DNA from: Flavobacteriales bacterium UBA7690
Lineage (GTDB): Bacteria > Bacteroidota > Bacteroidia > Flavobacteriales_F > PHOS-HE28
DNA length: 53,891 nucleotides
Direction of reading: 5' to 3'
Assembly: GCA_002482775.1 (NCBI GenBank)
Contig: DLGQ01000069.1
Coordinates: forward strand, 53,993-107,883
Below the pieces are notes generated by a model, which saw only the letters and a list, made by a program, of their open reading frames with translations, was not told where the DNA came from and did not search any database. The position numbers were made by a program, and so were the translations under genes. How positions within the stretch are numbered: the stretch's first letter is position 1; every line of letters starts with the position of its first letter. Below are positions 40,598-49,597 of this stretch, piece by piece.

Positions 40598-41739
40598 GGA
40601 CACCAGGCACATACCACATCGGTGCTACGGTGGCCATCGTGCTCATCTTGGAAGCGCTCAGTGCTTTCTTCTGGGCGGCCTTCTGGTGGTTGCTGGACAA
40701 GGAAGTGCCGGCCTTCCAGTTGGAACGACCCGAGATGCTTGCCGGACTATTGGCGGGCCCGCTGCTCGCCCTGATCTTCCTGCTGGATCTCGGTTGGCGC
40801 AACCGCGCGCTGAAACGATTCTCCTCCAGTGCCACATTGGCGCGGATGGTACCTGGCAATTCAACGCTTCGCGTGTTGTCGCGCTTCCTCCTGCTTCGCC
40901 ACGGTCTTTCGTTCGTCGTGGTCGCGCTCGCAGGTCCGCAGTTCGGAACCAAGCTGGAAGAGGTGAAGTCCGAAGGCATCGATCTTGTGGTGGCGATCGA
41001 TGTGAGCAACAGCATGGAATGCGAGGATCTGCGCCCCAGCCGCATGGAAGCCGCGCGCCGGGCCATGTCGCAACTGATCGACAAACTGCGGGGCGACCGA
41101 TTGGGGATCGTCGTTTTCGCTGGTGAAGCCTTCGTTCAGTTGCCCATCACAGCGGACCGGTCAGCGGCCAAGCTTTTCCTGAACACGGTGAACACGAACT
41201 CCGTGGGAACACAAGGCACGGCCATCGGCGCGGCCATTTCGTTGGCGCAAGAGAGCTTCGATGCGGAGTCGCCCGGAAGCAAGGCCATCATCGTGATCAC
41301 CGATGGAGAGAACCACGAGGATGACGCGGAAGGTGCTGCACGCGAAGCTGCGGCCGCGGGTATCGTGGTCCATACGATCGGCATGGGAACTCCCGAAGGT
41401 GGCCCACTTCCCATCCGCCGTAATGGTCAAGTATCTGGGTTCCGCAAGGACGAACGAGGCAACACCGTGGTAAGCAAATTGAACGAACCCATGCTGGAGC
41501 GGATCGCTGCTGAAGGCACGGGCGCTTATGTGCGCGCCACCGCAGGATCCAGCGGCATGGAACAATTGATCGCCGATCTGCGGTCCATGGATACCGAAGA
41601 GAAAGGCAGTTATATGTTCACCGCGCACGAGGACCAGTTCCAGTATCCGCTTGCGGTCGGCATCCTCATGATCGTGATCGGTTTGGCATTCGGCGACCGT
41701 CGCCATTGGCGCACCACTTGGTCATCGGTAAGGCTATGA
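40594..41739 (+). CDS. batB: BatB, VWA-domain membrane protein
   Basis: A 381-residue paralogue of BatA. N-terminal membrane segments (about 10-30, 50-65, 100-115) precede the VWA domain with MIDAS DVSNS (136-140), 'GTQGTAIGAAISLAQE' and 'AIIVITDGENHEDDAEGAA'. A final membrane segment is at the C-terminus ('PLAVGILMIVIGLAFG'). BatA and BatB probably form a complex that MoxR acts on. Overlaps by four bases with batA and with the next gene. Confidence 0.92.
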   Translation: MRTPGTYHIGATVAIVLILEALSAFFWAAFWWLLDKEVPAFQLERPEMLAGLLAGPLLALIFLLDLGWRNRALKRFSSSATLARMVPGNSTLRVLSRFLLLRHGLSFVVVALAGPQFGTKLEEVKSEGIDLVVAIDVSNSMECEDLRPSRMEAARRAMSQLIDKLRGDRLGIVVFAGEAFVQLPITADRSAAKLFLNTVNTNSVGTQGTAIGAAISLAQESFDAESPGSKAIIVITDGENHEDDAEGAAREAAAAGIVVHTIGMGTPEGGPLPIRRNGQVSGFRKDERGNTVVSKLNEPMLERIAAEGTGAYVRATAGSSGMEQLIADLRSMDTEEKGSYMFTAHEDQFQYPLAVGILMIVIGLAFGDRRHWRTTWSSVRL

Positions 41740-42539
41740 AGAGGATCATCCATATCGCCCTGGTGCTCCTTCTCTCCGGTTGCGGAACACCACAAGAGCG
41801 CGCCGCTGAACAGGCGTTGCGCGAAGGTCTTCCACCCTACCGTGAAGGCCATTTCGCGACCGCTGATTCCATCTACGCCTTGGCGGCCTTCGATCCACGC
41901 GTGGTCTACAATTTGGGGAACACCTTGTACAAGCAACACTTGCTGGATACCGCAGTGCATACCTACACGCAAGCCGTGGAAGGCAGCTTCAGCGATAGCC
42001 TGAAAGCGATGGCACACCACAACCTGGGCAATACATGGACGCTCCTGGCACTGGATGCCGACAGTGTTTCCAAGCGCGGTTCGGACATCCTGAAGGGCGT
42101 GAAGATCGAAGGCCAGGACATCAGTGGAAAAGTGCGGCAACTGGTGATGCGCGATTCGTTGCAAAAGGAGCAGTTGCGCCTGGAACACCTCGTGGATTCG
42201 GCCTTGGCCCAAGGAGCCGATGCATACAAGAACGCTTTGCGTAGATCCCCAGCGGATGAGGATGCACGGCACAACCTGGCATTGGTCCAGAAGCGCATCG
42301 CTGCACGCGTGAAGGAGGCGGCGGAGAAAGCGAAGAACAAGGACCAGAACAAGAACAAGGGGTTGAGCGAACGCGCCAAAATGCTCTTGGCAAAAGCCGA
42401 TGAGCTCGTGGAGCAGTATAAGTTCACCGAGGCATTGAAGGTCTTGCAGGATGGGTTGAAAGCCGAACCCACCCTGCAACAGCAACAGGACTACATGCAG
42501 AAACTGGACGTGGTAACGAAAGCCGCACAAGCGAAATGA
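41736..42539 (+). CDS. TPR lipoprotein of the Bat operon (BatC position)
   Basis: A 267-residue lipoprotein (lipobox LSGC, residues 13-16) with TPR-like helical repeats ('VVYNLGNTLYKQHLLDTAVH', 'AHHNLGNTWTLLALDADSV', 'DARHNLALVQKRIAARVKE') and a C-terminal repeat ('ELVEQYKFTEALKVLQDGL'). It occupies the BatC position and has BatC-type NLGN TPR motifs. The usual glutamine-rich tail is missing; it is found in the next gene instead. Starts with an ATGA overlap with batB. Confidence 0.78.
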   Translation: MKRIIHIALVLLLSGCGTPQERAAEQALREGLPPYREGHFATADSIYALAAFDPRVVYNLGNTLYKQHLLDTAVHTYTQAVEGSFSDSLKAMAHHNLGNTWTLLALDADSVSKRGSDILKGVKIEGQDISGKVRQLVMRDSLQKEQLRLEHLVDSALAQGADAYKNALRRSPADEDARHNLALVQKRIAARVKEAAEKAKNKDQNKNKGLSERAKMLLAKADELVEQYKFTEALKVLQDGLKAEPTLQQQQDYMQKLDVVTKAAQAK

Positions 42540-43078
42540 GGAACCTGCGCATATCCATGATGATGCTGGCGGTGGGCTGCTTCAGCCTTGCAAAAGGCCA
42601 GGATGTAACTGCGGACGCGTACTTCAACAGGGCTTCCAAGGAGTATGTGAAGCAGGACAAGATGCAAGCGCTACGCACCCTGGACGAAGCACTTCAGAAA
42701 TATCCCGGCGATCCGAAACTGTTGAAACTCGCGGAGGAACTTGTGAAGGAAGAAGAGAAGAAACAGCAACAGCAGGACCAACAGGACCAGCAGCAAAAGG
42801 AACAGGAGAAGAAGGATCAGGAGAAGAAGGACCAGCAACAGGACCAACAGAAAGACCAACAGCAAAAAGAGGAGCAGCAAAAGGAGCAGCAGCAGGAGGA
42901 ACGGGCCCAGCAGGATCCGAAGGATGGCCCGAAGGGAAAACCGCAAACGGGGTCCATTGCTCCACAAGACGCGTTACGGATGCTTGATGCCTTGGAGCGA
43001 TCTGAAAAGGACGTACAGGAAAAGGTGCGCGCCAAGCGTCGTCCTGCCGTGCGTCGTACCATTGAAAAGGACTGGTGA
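42536..43078 (+). CDS. batC: Exported TPR protein with Q/K/E/D-rich stretch (BatC-like tail)
   Basis: A 180-residue protein: signal peptide ('ISMMMLAVGCFSLAKGQ'), a short TPR ('AYFNRASKEYVKQDKMQAL'), then a low-complexity stretch of Q, K, E and D (about 72-126). The conserved end is 'DALRMLDALERSEKDVQEK' finishing in EKDW. As I recall the family, TPR plus a glutamine-rich linker plus a terminal EKDW motif is how single-chain BatC ends, so this is probably the BatC tail half. The overlap with the previous gene is four bases. Confidence 0.7.
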   Translation: MRNLRISMMMLAVGCFSLAKGQDVTADAYFNRASKEYVKQDKMQALRTLDEALQKYPGDPKLLKLAEELVKEEEKKQQQQDQQDQQQKEQEKKDQEKKDQQQDQQKDQQQKEEQQKEQQQEERAQQDPKDGPKGKPQTGSIAPQDALRMLDALERSEKDVQEKVRAKRRPAVRRTIEKDW

Positions 43079-43079
43079 G

Positions 43080-44834
43080 ATGACCCACTTCTTGCGACAT
43101 ATCGTGATACTGATGACCGTGGCGTTGGGCCTCGGCACATCCACGGCACAGGAGATCAGCTTTACGGCTTCCGTGGACCGTAACGCGATCGCTACGGGCG
43201 AATACGTGAAACTCACCATCACCCTGAGCAACACACAGGAGCGGTTCGAACCGCCTTCTTTCGGTGGATTGGTCGTGGTGCAAGGCCCGTTCGAGAACAG
43301 CAGCTTCAACTACGTGAACGGCCGCATGAGCAGCTCGGTGGGGCGCACGTGGGTGCTCACTGGTACAGCGCCCGGCAAGTACACGATCGGGGCAGCCAAA
43401 GTGCGTGTAGGCGGCGGCTTCATCCAGACGGACCCGATCACGATCGAAGTGGTCAAGGGTGCTTCATCCCGACAGAACGACCCCGGCGCCTCACAGGGCC
43501 AAAGCCGTGATGCGAACCTGTTCGCGACCATTTCCCTGAGCAAGAACAAGGCTTATGTGGGCGAACAGGTCGTGGCCACCTACACGTTGTATTCACGGTA
43601 CGCGAACATCGAACTATCCAAGTACGACCTACCGAAGATGGATGGCTTCTGGGCCGAAGAGATCGACCTGGGCGATTCCAATTGGGAGGATCAATTACAA
43701 ACGGTGAACGGATTGCAGTACCGTGTGGCGGTGCTCAAACGCCAAGTGCTGTTCCCACAACGTAGCGGCAAATTGCGCATCGAGCCCGTGGAACTGGAAT
43801 GCCTGGTCAACCGATCCTTCTTCAACCGGGGCACCATGGTCTCCGTACGTAGCAACACCGTTGAACTCTCCGCCATCGCACTTCCCGCCAACGCACCGGC
43901 TGGCTTCAACGGCGCGGTGGGCGAATTGGACATGCAGGTGAAAGTGGACCGCACCACGGTGAAAGCGAACGAGGCCATTGAACTCAACATCACCTACAGC
44001 GGCCGGGGCAACCTGAAATTGATGGAAGCTCCAACGCTGAACTTCCCGAGCGACTTCGAGGCCTACGACCCCAAGGTGACCGACAAGATCAGCGTGAACG
44101 GCGGTGGCATGAGCGGCTCGCGCAGCTTCCAGTATCTGGTGATCCCGCGCCACGAAGGCGACTTCCCGTTGGAGCCCATCACCTTCAGCTACTTCGACAC
44201 CCGTTCGGGAGCGTACCGCACAATCCAAGCGGATCCGATGACCATTCAAGTCTCTCCCGGCGAGGGAGGTTCGTCGGCCATGATCCGACGCCCGAACAAG
44301 AGCGATGTGGAAGTGCTGGGCAAGGACATCCGCTACATCCGCACCGGCGATCTGCAGCTGCGGGCTGCTGGAGAACGCCTCTTCGGTTCGCTTCCTTGGT
44401 TCGCAGGTATGGCCACACCGGCGCTGGCGTTCGTGCTGTTCTTGGGATGGCGCCGCAAGCGTGAGACCGAACTTCAGGATGTCGCCGGTTCACGCAGGAA
44501 ACAGGCCGAGCGTGTGGCCAAGAAGCGCTTGAACGAAGCCGAAGTCGCCTTGAAGAGCAGCGACCGCAATGCGTTCTATAATGCGCTTGGCAAAGCCCTG
44601 CATGGGTACATCGCAGACAAGTTCGCGTTGGGTCCGGCAGAGATCAATGCCACCAATTTGCGCGATCGTTTCGCACCATTCACCGGAGGTGAAGCCATGG
44701 CGAACGATCTCGTGAAGTTGATGGAAGCCTGCGACATGGCCCGGTATGCCCCTGTGGAGGATCGGCCACGCCAGCAGCTTTACGATGAGGCCGCCGCGCT
44801 GATCGGCCGTTCAGAACAACTCGTGCGCGCATGA
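43080..44834 (+). CDS. batD: BatD, membrane-anchored protein
   Basis: A 584-residue protein with a signal peptide ('HIVILMTVALGLGTSTAQ'), a large exported BatD region with immunoglobulin-like repeats ('FTASVDRNAIATGEYVKLT', 'VDRTTVKANEAIELNITYSG', 'GSRSFQYLVIPRHEGDFPL') and one membrane segment ('WFAGMATPALAFVLFLGW'). The cytoplasmic tail has helices with 'ALGKALHGYIADKFALGPAE'. The start at 43080 follows the previous stop by one base. It overlaps batE by four bases. Confidence 0.92.
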   Translation: MTHFLRHIVILMTVALGLGTSTAQEISFTASVDRNAIATGEYVKLTITLSNTQERFEPPSFGGLVVVQGPFENSSFNYVNGRMSSSVGRTWVLTGTAPGKYTIGAAKVRVGGGFIQTDPITIEVVKGASSRQNDPGASQGQSRDANLFATISLSKNKAYVGEQVVATYTLYSRYANIELSKYDLPKMDGFWAEEIDLGDSNWEDQLQTVNGLQYRVAVLKRQVLFPQRSGKLRIEPVELECLVNRSFFNRGTMVSVRSNTVELSAIALPANAPAGFNGAVGELDMQVKVDRTTVKANEAIELNITYSGRGNLKLMEAPTLNFPSDFEAYDPKVTDKISVNGGGMSGSRSFQYLVIPRHEGDFPLEPITFSYFDTRSGAYRTIQADPMTIQVSPGEGGSSAMIRRPNKSDVEVLGKDIRYIRTGDLQLRAAGERLFGSLPWFAGMATPALAFVLFLGWRRKRETELQDVAGSRRKQAERVAKKRLNEAEVALKSSDRNAFYNALGKALHGYIADKFALGPAEINATNLRDRFAPFTGGEAMANDLVKLMEACDMARYAPVEDRPRQQLYDEAAALIGRSEQLVRA

Positions 44835-45589
44835 AGACGATCGCCCTCTCCTGCTTGCTTTTCGCCAGCATCCATGCTTCCGCCATGTCGCGGGTTGAAG
44901 CGGACAGCCTGATCGCACAAGGTTCGCGTGTTTACGCCTCCGGCGATCACGCCGCGGCCCTTGCGCTGTTCGATTCAGCGAACGTGGCCTTCACCTCTCC
45001 TTCCCTACTCTACAACATCGGGAACTGCTATTTCAAACTGAACGATGTGCCGCACGCCATCCTCTTCTACGAACGTGCGTTGCGCCTGGCGCCGGGTGAT
45101 GCCGATGTGCGAACGAATCTGGAACTGGCACGTCAGAACGTGGTGGACAGGGTGAACGAATTACCCGCCTTCACCCTCGGCTCCACGTGGGGGAAACTTC
45201 GTGGAGGACGCGACGCGGACCAATGGGCGCGACGCTCGCTTTGGGCCTGTCTGCTCCTTTTCGCCGTGCTAGGTTCAGCGGTGGTCACACGTCATCGCAC
45301 GGCACGACGCGCGTTGTACGGGTTGGCTGGTCTTCTCCTGCTTGGTACCGTGCTTTCCATTTCCTTCGCCGCTTTCCGCGATCGTGAGCTTACGGATGAT
45401 AGCGCCGCCATAATCATGACAGCCAAGGTGGATGTCCGCAGCGAACCGCGTGCGAATGCAACGGTGCTCTTCGTCCTGCACAAAGGCACGAAGATTTCCA
45501 TCCTGCAGCAGGAGAATGGCTGGAGCGAAGTGCAACTGGTGAACGGTAGCGTAGGCTGGATGCCTCCTGCTTCGCTGGAGCGCATCTGA
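44831..45589 (+). CDS. batE: BatE, TPR protein with membrane segments and SH3 domain
   Basis: A 252-residue protein: signal peptide, two TPR units ('GSRVYASGDHAAALALFDSA', 'YNIGNCYFKLNDVPHAILF'), two membrane segments ('LWACLLLFAVLGSAVV', 'LAGLLLLGTVLSISFA') and a C-terminal SH3b domain ('VDVRSEPRANATVLFVLHKG', 'WSEVQLVNGSVGWMPPASL'). It ends the Bat operon 21 bases from the convergent beta-helix gene. I see no good terminator in that gap. Confidence 0.9.
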   Translation: MKTIALSCLLFASIHASAMSRVEADSLIAQGSRVYASGDHAAALALFDSANVAFTSPSLLYNIGNCYFKLNDVPHAILFYERALRLAPGDADVRTNLELARQNVVDRVNELPAFTLGSTWGKLRGGRDADQWARRSLWACLLLFAVLGSAVVTRHRTARRALYGLAGLLLLGTVLSISFAAFRDRELTDDSAAIIMTAKVDVRSEPRANATVLFVLHKGTKISILQQENGWSEVQLVNGSVGWMPPASLERI

Positions 45590-45610
45590 GGCTGCCGCCA
45601 AGTGAAGCCC

Positions 45611-48600
45611 TTACGGTATCTGCGCAGCCCGCGTGGTCGTTGGAACCACACCACCGATCGTGTTCAGGATCAGGTCGCGGTCGTTATCAACGCCGGTGTA
45701 CTTGGCAACACCATCCAGGTTCACGTCACTGCGTGTATACCCGGCCATCGTATTGGTTGCAACCTGTCCACCGATGGTGTTCAAGACCTGGTCGCGATCG
45801 TTCCCTGAGCCCGTGTAGACCACCGTACCGTCCGTGTTCACATCGCCTGGCCAGAGTGCGCGGTAGGTGCCCCCGATCCTCATCGGCAGTGTGCCATAGA
45901 GCGTGGTGGATGCCGAATTGAAGTCGACCACCTGACCGTTCACCGTGATAGCTGTGCTAGCCATTGTTGCAAGATGGTTGCGGTGCCTCACCACCATCTT
46001 CTTCCCCACCGGGTTCACGTTGAACGCGATCTGTACTTCACCGGTGGTACTGATAACCTCGCCGTTCGCGCGGAGAAGCGCTGCACGCCGCCCAGCCACG
46101 GTAGTCCCATCACTATTGCGCAGTTCGATCAACACCCAATCCACGATGGCTTGTGCGCCGGTGGCGTTGAGCAAGGTGCTGGTGAGCGTAGCTCCGCTGT
46201 TCTCCAGCGTGAAGCCAAGACCGGTATACGGTTCCGCGGCCGGTATCAGACCCGATTGACGCAGGTTGTCACGCATCAGACCGGTGCTCCAGTTCAATGG
46301 TCCACCCAACAAGACCTTGGCACCAACGGTGGTGGCGGCCACTACGCTGCATCCCGTTCCGGGAACGTTGTAGATGATCTTGGATGAGTATGCCGCTACG
46401 GTTTGGGGGCCGCTCAAAAGCGTACCGTTCATATCGTACCAGCAGCCAGCAGGAAGTGTGAACGACTGCGATGTGGCCGTTTCATTCGCCAAGAGTTTGT
46501 GTTCGTTCGCCGCAGGGCGTGGTTGAACGGTAACGCGGTGCAACTCCACGTTATCCAGCCAGTAGGTGTTCTCCGGGAAGAAGTGCGAGAACATGGTCAC
46601 CGCTTGTTCGGTCAAGTTCCCTTGGAAGTAGATCTCCATGTTGCGACGCTCGGTATCGAACGGGATCTGGTTCTGGTAGATCGCAAGACCACTGGCCATT
46701 TGGCTCACCCCTTTCACCGACGCGTTCACGATGCCTGGCATACTGCTTTGTATGCTGAAACGGAAACGGTACCACTGCCCGTTCTGCATGCTGAACTGGT
46801 CCGGGTTCCACAGGTTGTACTGCGCGCTCTGGCTGGCGTTGGGCAACACCACCTTCAATGCACCATTGTCCATGTAGGTGTCATCGCGTGTGATGATGGC
46901 ATTCGTGGGCCAACCACCCCAGCCGTTCGCGTTCGCATTGAAGTTGCCGTTGAGCACGAGGTTGCTACTAAGCTCGCTGGTGGCGCTATGCAGGGCAGAA
47001 CGCAAGGGACTTCTTGTGCTGCCGGTCTCTTCATTGCGTTCCGCCTTCCAACGCTCCAACGAGTAGACCTTCGTGTTACCCGCAGCCAGGTTCCAGTTGC
47101 GGATGCTCATCTCGTTGTACGGGTTGAAGAGCTTGTTGTTGGTGAACGTCCCGAAGTCGACGTTCCCTTGCAGGTAGTTGTTCTGGATCTGCATGCACAA
47201 CTGGTCCGGAGCCAAGGCGTACAGTTGGTTGCCCGAATAGACCGTGTTGTACGATGCCTTGTAGAACGGCGCGGCAGCACCAGGTCCGTTGTAGTTGGAG
47301 AGGTCGGATATGTTAAGCTGCACACCGTTATTGAACAGGATATTGTCCTTCACCTGGTTGTTGATGGAGACCATGGTGTGGTCCACCTGGATGCCGATGG
47401 AACAGTTGCTCACGGTGTTGCGCTGCACGATGCAGTTCTGGATCACGGCGTTGCCGAAGTAGATGCCGGGCAGGATCTTGCCGTTGACCGAATAGTTGGT
47501 TGCTGCGCTCTCGATGTTGCCGATGGCATCGCGGATCACGTTATCCTGGATCACCATGCCATTGCCATTGTCCCAATAGATGCCGCCACCGTCGTTCACG
47601 GTAGCGCAGAAGTTTGAGATCACGTTGCGCTCCACGGTGCAGGTCTCCCCCACGAAGATCCCCGAGTTGCCGGTGTTGTCCACGCGGTTGTCGCGGATGT
47701 AATTGGTGCCACCGCCAACACGGATCCCGTGGTATCCGAAACCGGTCTCACCCAAGCCAGGGACCAGCGCGATGTTGGTGACGGTGTTACCCGAGATGGT
47801 GGTGCCGTTGTCGATCACCGCGATCGCCGCAGCGTAGGTGTTCTGGATCGTGTTCCCCGAATAGGTGTTGTTGTTCCCGTAGCTCTGGATGCCGTGGTTG
47901 CTCTGTTGGAAGGAACAGCCGCTCACCGTGTTGTTCGGTCCGGTCACATAAACGCCGGCCACGCGCTGGCCTTTGAAGGCGATGTCCTGCACCTTCACAC
48001 GGGTACGCATCCAGTCGATGGAAACGCCGTAGTCATGGATGGAAGCTTCCACCGAAAGACCGCTGGGGTTGGAGCTGTTGGGTGCCCAGAGGTAGAGCGT
48101 ACCGGAAGCGGTATCGTGGAACCACTCGCCGGGAGCGTCCAATTCGCTGAGCTTGTTGCACAGGAAGAAGCCCCAGTTGTAGTTGCCCGTGCTGTACGTG
48201 AGGGCTGGATAGCTCAATGCCGATCCGCTGTGGCCGCTGATCGTGCGGTTCTCGTAGCACCAGTTCGTGCTGCGGATCACCAAAGTGGCGTTGTTCCAGT
48301 GGCCGTTCGCTTGGGTAACTCCCGTACTGGTCAACTGCCCGTTGGAAGAAGTGTTAACGCGCAGCCAGCCGGTATTGGGGTAGCGCGCCAGCGTTTGCAG
48401 TGCGCCGTTCACGAAGACATACTTCACGGCCTGCGACACCGAAGCCTTGTAGATGCTCCCGGAATGTTGGGTCCAGTTCGTTACCGGCGTTGCTCCACTG
48501 ATCACTGGCAAAGCACCCGTGCCGTAAGAGCCGATGGTGATGTTGGCCGCGCTCGTACCTGAGGTGTACCAAGTGAGTTGCCCCACATAGGTGCTGCCAC

Positions 48601-48796
48601 GTTGGAACAGTACCTGATCGCCGGCAACAGCTGTGGACGAGAGTTGTTGAACGCGAGCGATGGTCTTCCACGGCGTGGATTGACTGGTTCCGTTGTTGGT
48701 GTCGCTACCACTAGGCGATACGTAGTAAACGGTCGCCTGAGCGGCTGTTCCTGCGAGCAAGACAACGAGGGAGAGTTTCCGGAGGGTATTGAACAT
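45611..48796 (-). CDS. Secreted right-handed beta-helix protein with C-terminal dockerin-like repeats
   Basis: A 1061-residue exported protein (signal 'LSLVVLLAGTAAQA'). Residues about 25-560 form a parallel beta-helix, with many N-rich turns such as 'NTVSGCSFQQSNHGIQSYG' and 'GNTIQNTYAAAIAVIDNGT'; the opening 'YYVSPSGSDTNNGTSQSTPW' is typical. A carbohydrate-binding-like region follows ('GNFNANANGWGGWP'). The last 80 residues hold two 39-residue repeats, 'GDVNTDGTVVYTGSGNDRD' and 'DVNLDGVAKYTGVDNDRD', resembling dockerin calcium loops. No classical type IX sorting domain follows. Likely a surface or secreted polysaccharide-related protein. Confidence 0.8.
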   Translation of the reverse strand: MFNTLRKLSLVVLLAGTAAQATVYYVSPSGSDTNNGTSQSTPWKTIARVQQLSSTAVAGDQVLFQRGSTYVGQLTWYTSGTSAANITIGSYGTGALPVISGATPVTNWTQHSGSIYKASVSQAVKYVFVNGALQTLARYPNTGWLRVNTSSNGQLTSTGVTQANGHWNNATLVIRSTNWCYENRTISGHSGSALSYPALTYSTGNYNWGFFLCNKLSELDAPGEWFHDTASGTLYLWAPNSSNPSGLSVEASIHDYGVSIDWMRTRVKVQDIAFKGQRVAGVYVTGPNNTVSGCSFQQSNHGIQSYGNNNTYSGNTIQNTYAAAIAVIDNGTTISGNTVTNIALVPGLGETGFGYHGIRVGGGTNYIRDNRVDNTGNSGIFVGETCTVERNVISNFCATVNDGGGIYWDNGNGMVIQDNVIRDAIGNIESAATNYSVNGKILPGIYFGNAVIQNCIVQRNTVSNCSIGIQVDHTMVSINNQVKDNILFNNGVQLNISDLSNYNGPGAAAPFYKASYNTVYSGNQLYALAPDQLCMQIQNNYLQGNVDFGTFTNNKLFNPYNEMSIRNWNLAAGNTKVYSLERWKAERNEETGSTRSPLRSALHSATSELSSNLVLNGNFNANANGWGGWPTNAIITRDDTYMDNGALKVVLPNASQSAQYNLWNPDQFSMQNGQWYRFRFSIQSSMPGIVNASVKGVSQMASGLAIYQNQIPFDTERRNMEIYFQGNLTEQAVTMFSHFFPENTYWLDNVELHRVTVQPRPAANEHKLLANETATSQSFTLPAGCWYDMNGTLLSGPQTVAAYSSKIIYNVPGTGCSVVAATTVGAKVLLGGPLNWSTGLMRDNLRQSGLIPAAEPYTGLGFTLENSGATLTSTLLNATGAQAIVDWVLIELRNSDGTTVAGRRAALLRANGEVISTTGEVQIAFNVNPVGKKMVVRHRNHLATMASTAITVNGQVVDFNSASTTLYGTLPMRIGGTYRALWPGDVNTDGTVVYTGSGNDRDQVLNTIGGQVATNTMAGYTRSDVNLDGVAKYTGVDNDRDLILNTIGGVVPTTTRAAQIP

Positions 48797-49013
48797 GATC
48801 CAGTGCAGGTATCGGGCCGCGAAATTGGGTCCCCTACACGTGTTGCAACGATCTGAGGATCAATAGATCTTGAACATTTCGACCAGTCGCCGAACGCACC
48901 CGATGGAGGGTAGTAAGCACCCCGCGATCGATCGTATGCCTCGCCAAAAGGGCAAAAAGAGCTTCTTCGGTGCGGAAAATGATCGTTGATAACCACGCTC
49001 TCAGGCGGCTGTC

Positions 49014-49021
49014 TATATTTG
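49014..49021 (+). promoter_or_regulatory. -7 box TATATTTG of the tRNA-Ser gene
   Basis: Exact TAnnTTTG match 30 bases before the tRNA. The rest of the 255-base gap upstream of the beta-helix gene shows no gene. Confidence 0.5.
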
Positions 49022-49051
49022 CCGCCCCGCCGACCGTGGTGGGGCATCTCT

Positions 49052-49143
<92 letters not shown>

Positions 49144-49148
49144 GAGCT

Positions 49149-49171
49149 GAAGCCGCCGTCAAGGCGGCTTC
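49149..49171 (+). terminator. Terminator after tRNA-Ser
   Basis: GAAGCCGCC and GGCGGCTTC around a five-base loop, followed by TTTCGTT. Confidence 0.8.
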
Positions 49172-49319
49172 TTTCGTTGAGGAGGCTTCTGTGCTTGTGC
49201 AACGGAGTAGGTCAACCTCCCAATCTGACGATCGGAAACGCCCGAATGCCTGGGCCTTCCCGAAGTTTTCATTCCAACGTGTGAACCAAAGCAGTTTTAC
49301 CGTTCCTTTGCGGCCCGTT

Positions 49320-49393
49320 CGGGGCGTAGCGTAGCCCGGTATCGCGCCTGCTTTGGGAGCAGGAGGTCGTCAGTTCGAATCTGGCCGCCCCGA
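49320..49393 (+). tRNA. tRNA-Pro(UGG)
   Basis: Acceptor CGGGGCG/CGCCCCG; anticodon stem CCTGC/GCAGG with loop TTTGGGA, anticodon TGG; T arm GTCAGTTCGAATCTGGC. CCA is not encoded. A TTCCTTTG box ends 10 bases upstream. Confidence 0.95.
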
Positions 49394-49401
49394 CGAATGA
49401 T

Positions 49402-49426
49402 GAAGGCCAGCACATCGCTGGCCTTC
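49402..49426 (+). terminator. Terminator after tRNA-Pro
   Basis: GAAGGCCAGC and GCTGGCCTTC around a five-base loop, followed by TTTCATT. Confidence 0.85.
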
Positions 49427-49449
49427 TTTCATTCTCATCTTTGGAGCAA

Positions 49450-49523
49450 GGCCCCGTAGCTCAGCTGGATAGAGCAGCAGCCTTCTAAGCTGCCGGCCGT
49501 TGGTTCGAATCCAACCGGGGTCA
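49450..49523 (+). tRNA. tRNA-Arg(UCU)
   Basis: Acceptor GGCCCCG pairs with CGGGGTC (one G-U); anticodon stem GCAGC/GCTGC with loop CTTCTAA, anticodon TCT; T arm GTTGGTTCGAATCCAAC. CCA is not encoded. Confidence 0.95.
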
Positions 49524-49559
49524 CATGATTCAAAAGGCCGGAACCGCATTGGTGAAGGC

Positions 49560-49567
49560 TACTTTTG
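49560..49567 (+). promoter_or_regulatory. -7 box TACTTTTG of the thiolase gene
   Basis: Exact TAnnTTTG match, 30 bases before the ATG at 49598. Confidence 0.5.
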
Positions 49568-49597
49568 CGCCTCGTTCAACACCAAACACACCCCTCC

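Noticed and set aside
46403..47617. A 404-codon plus-strand frame inside the beta-helix gene
   Set aside because: Opposite a coherent secreted protein with signal peptide and repeats; the sense frame explains the sequence.
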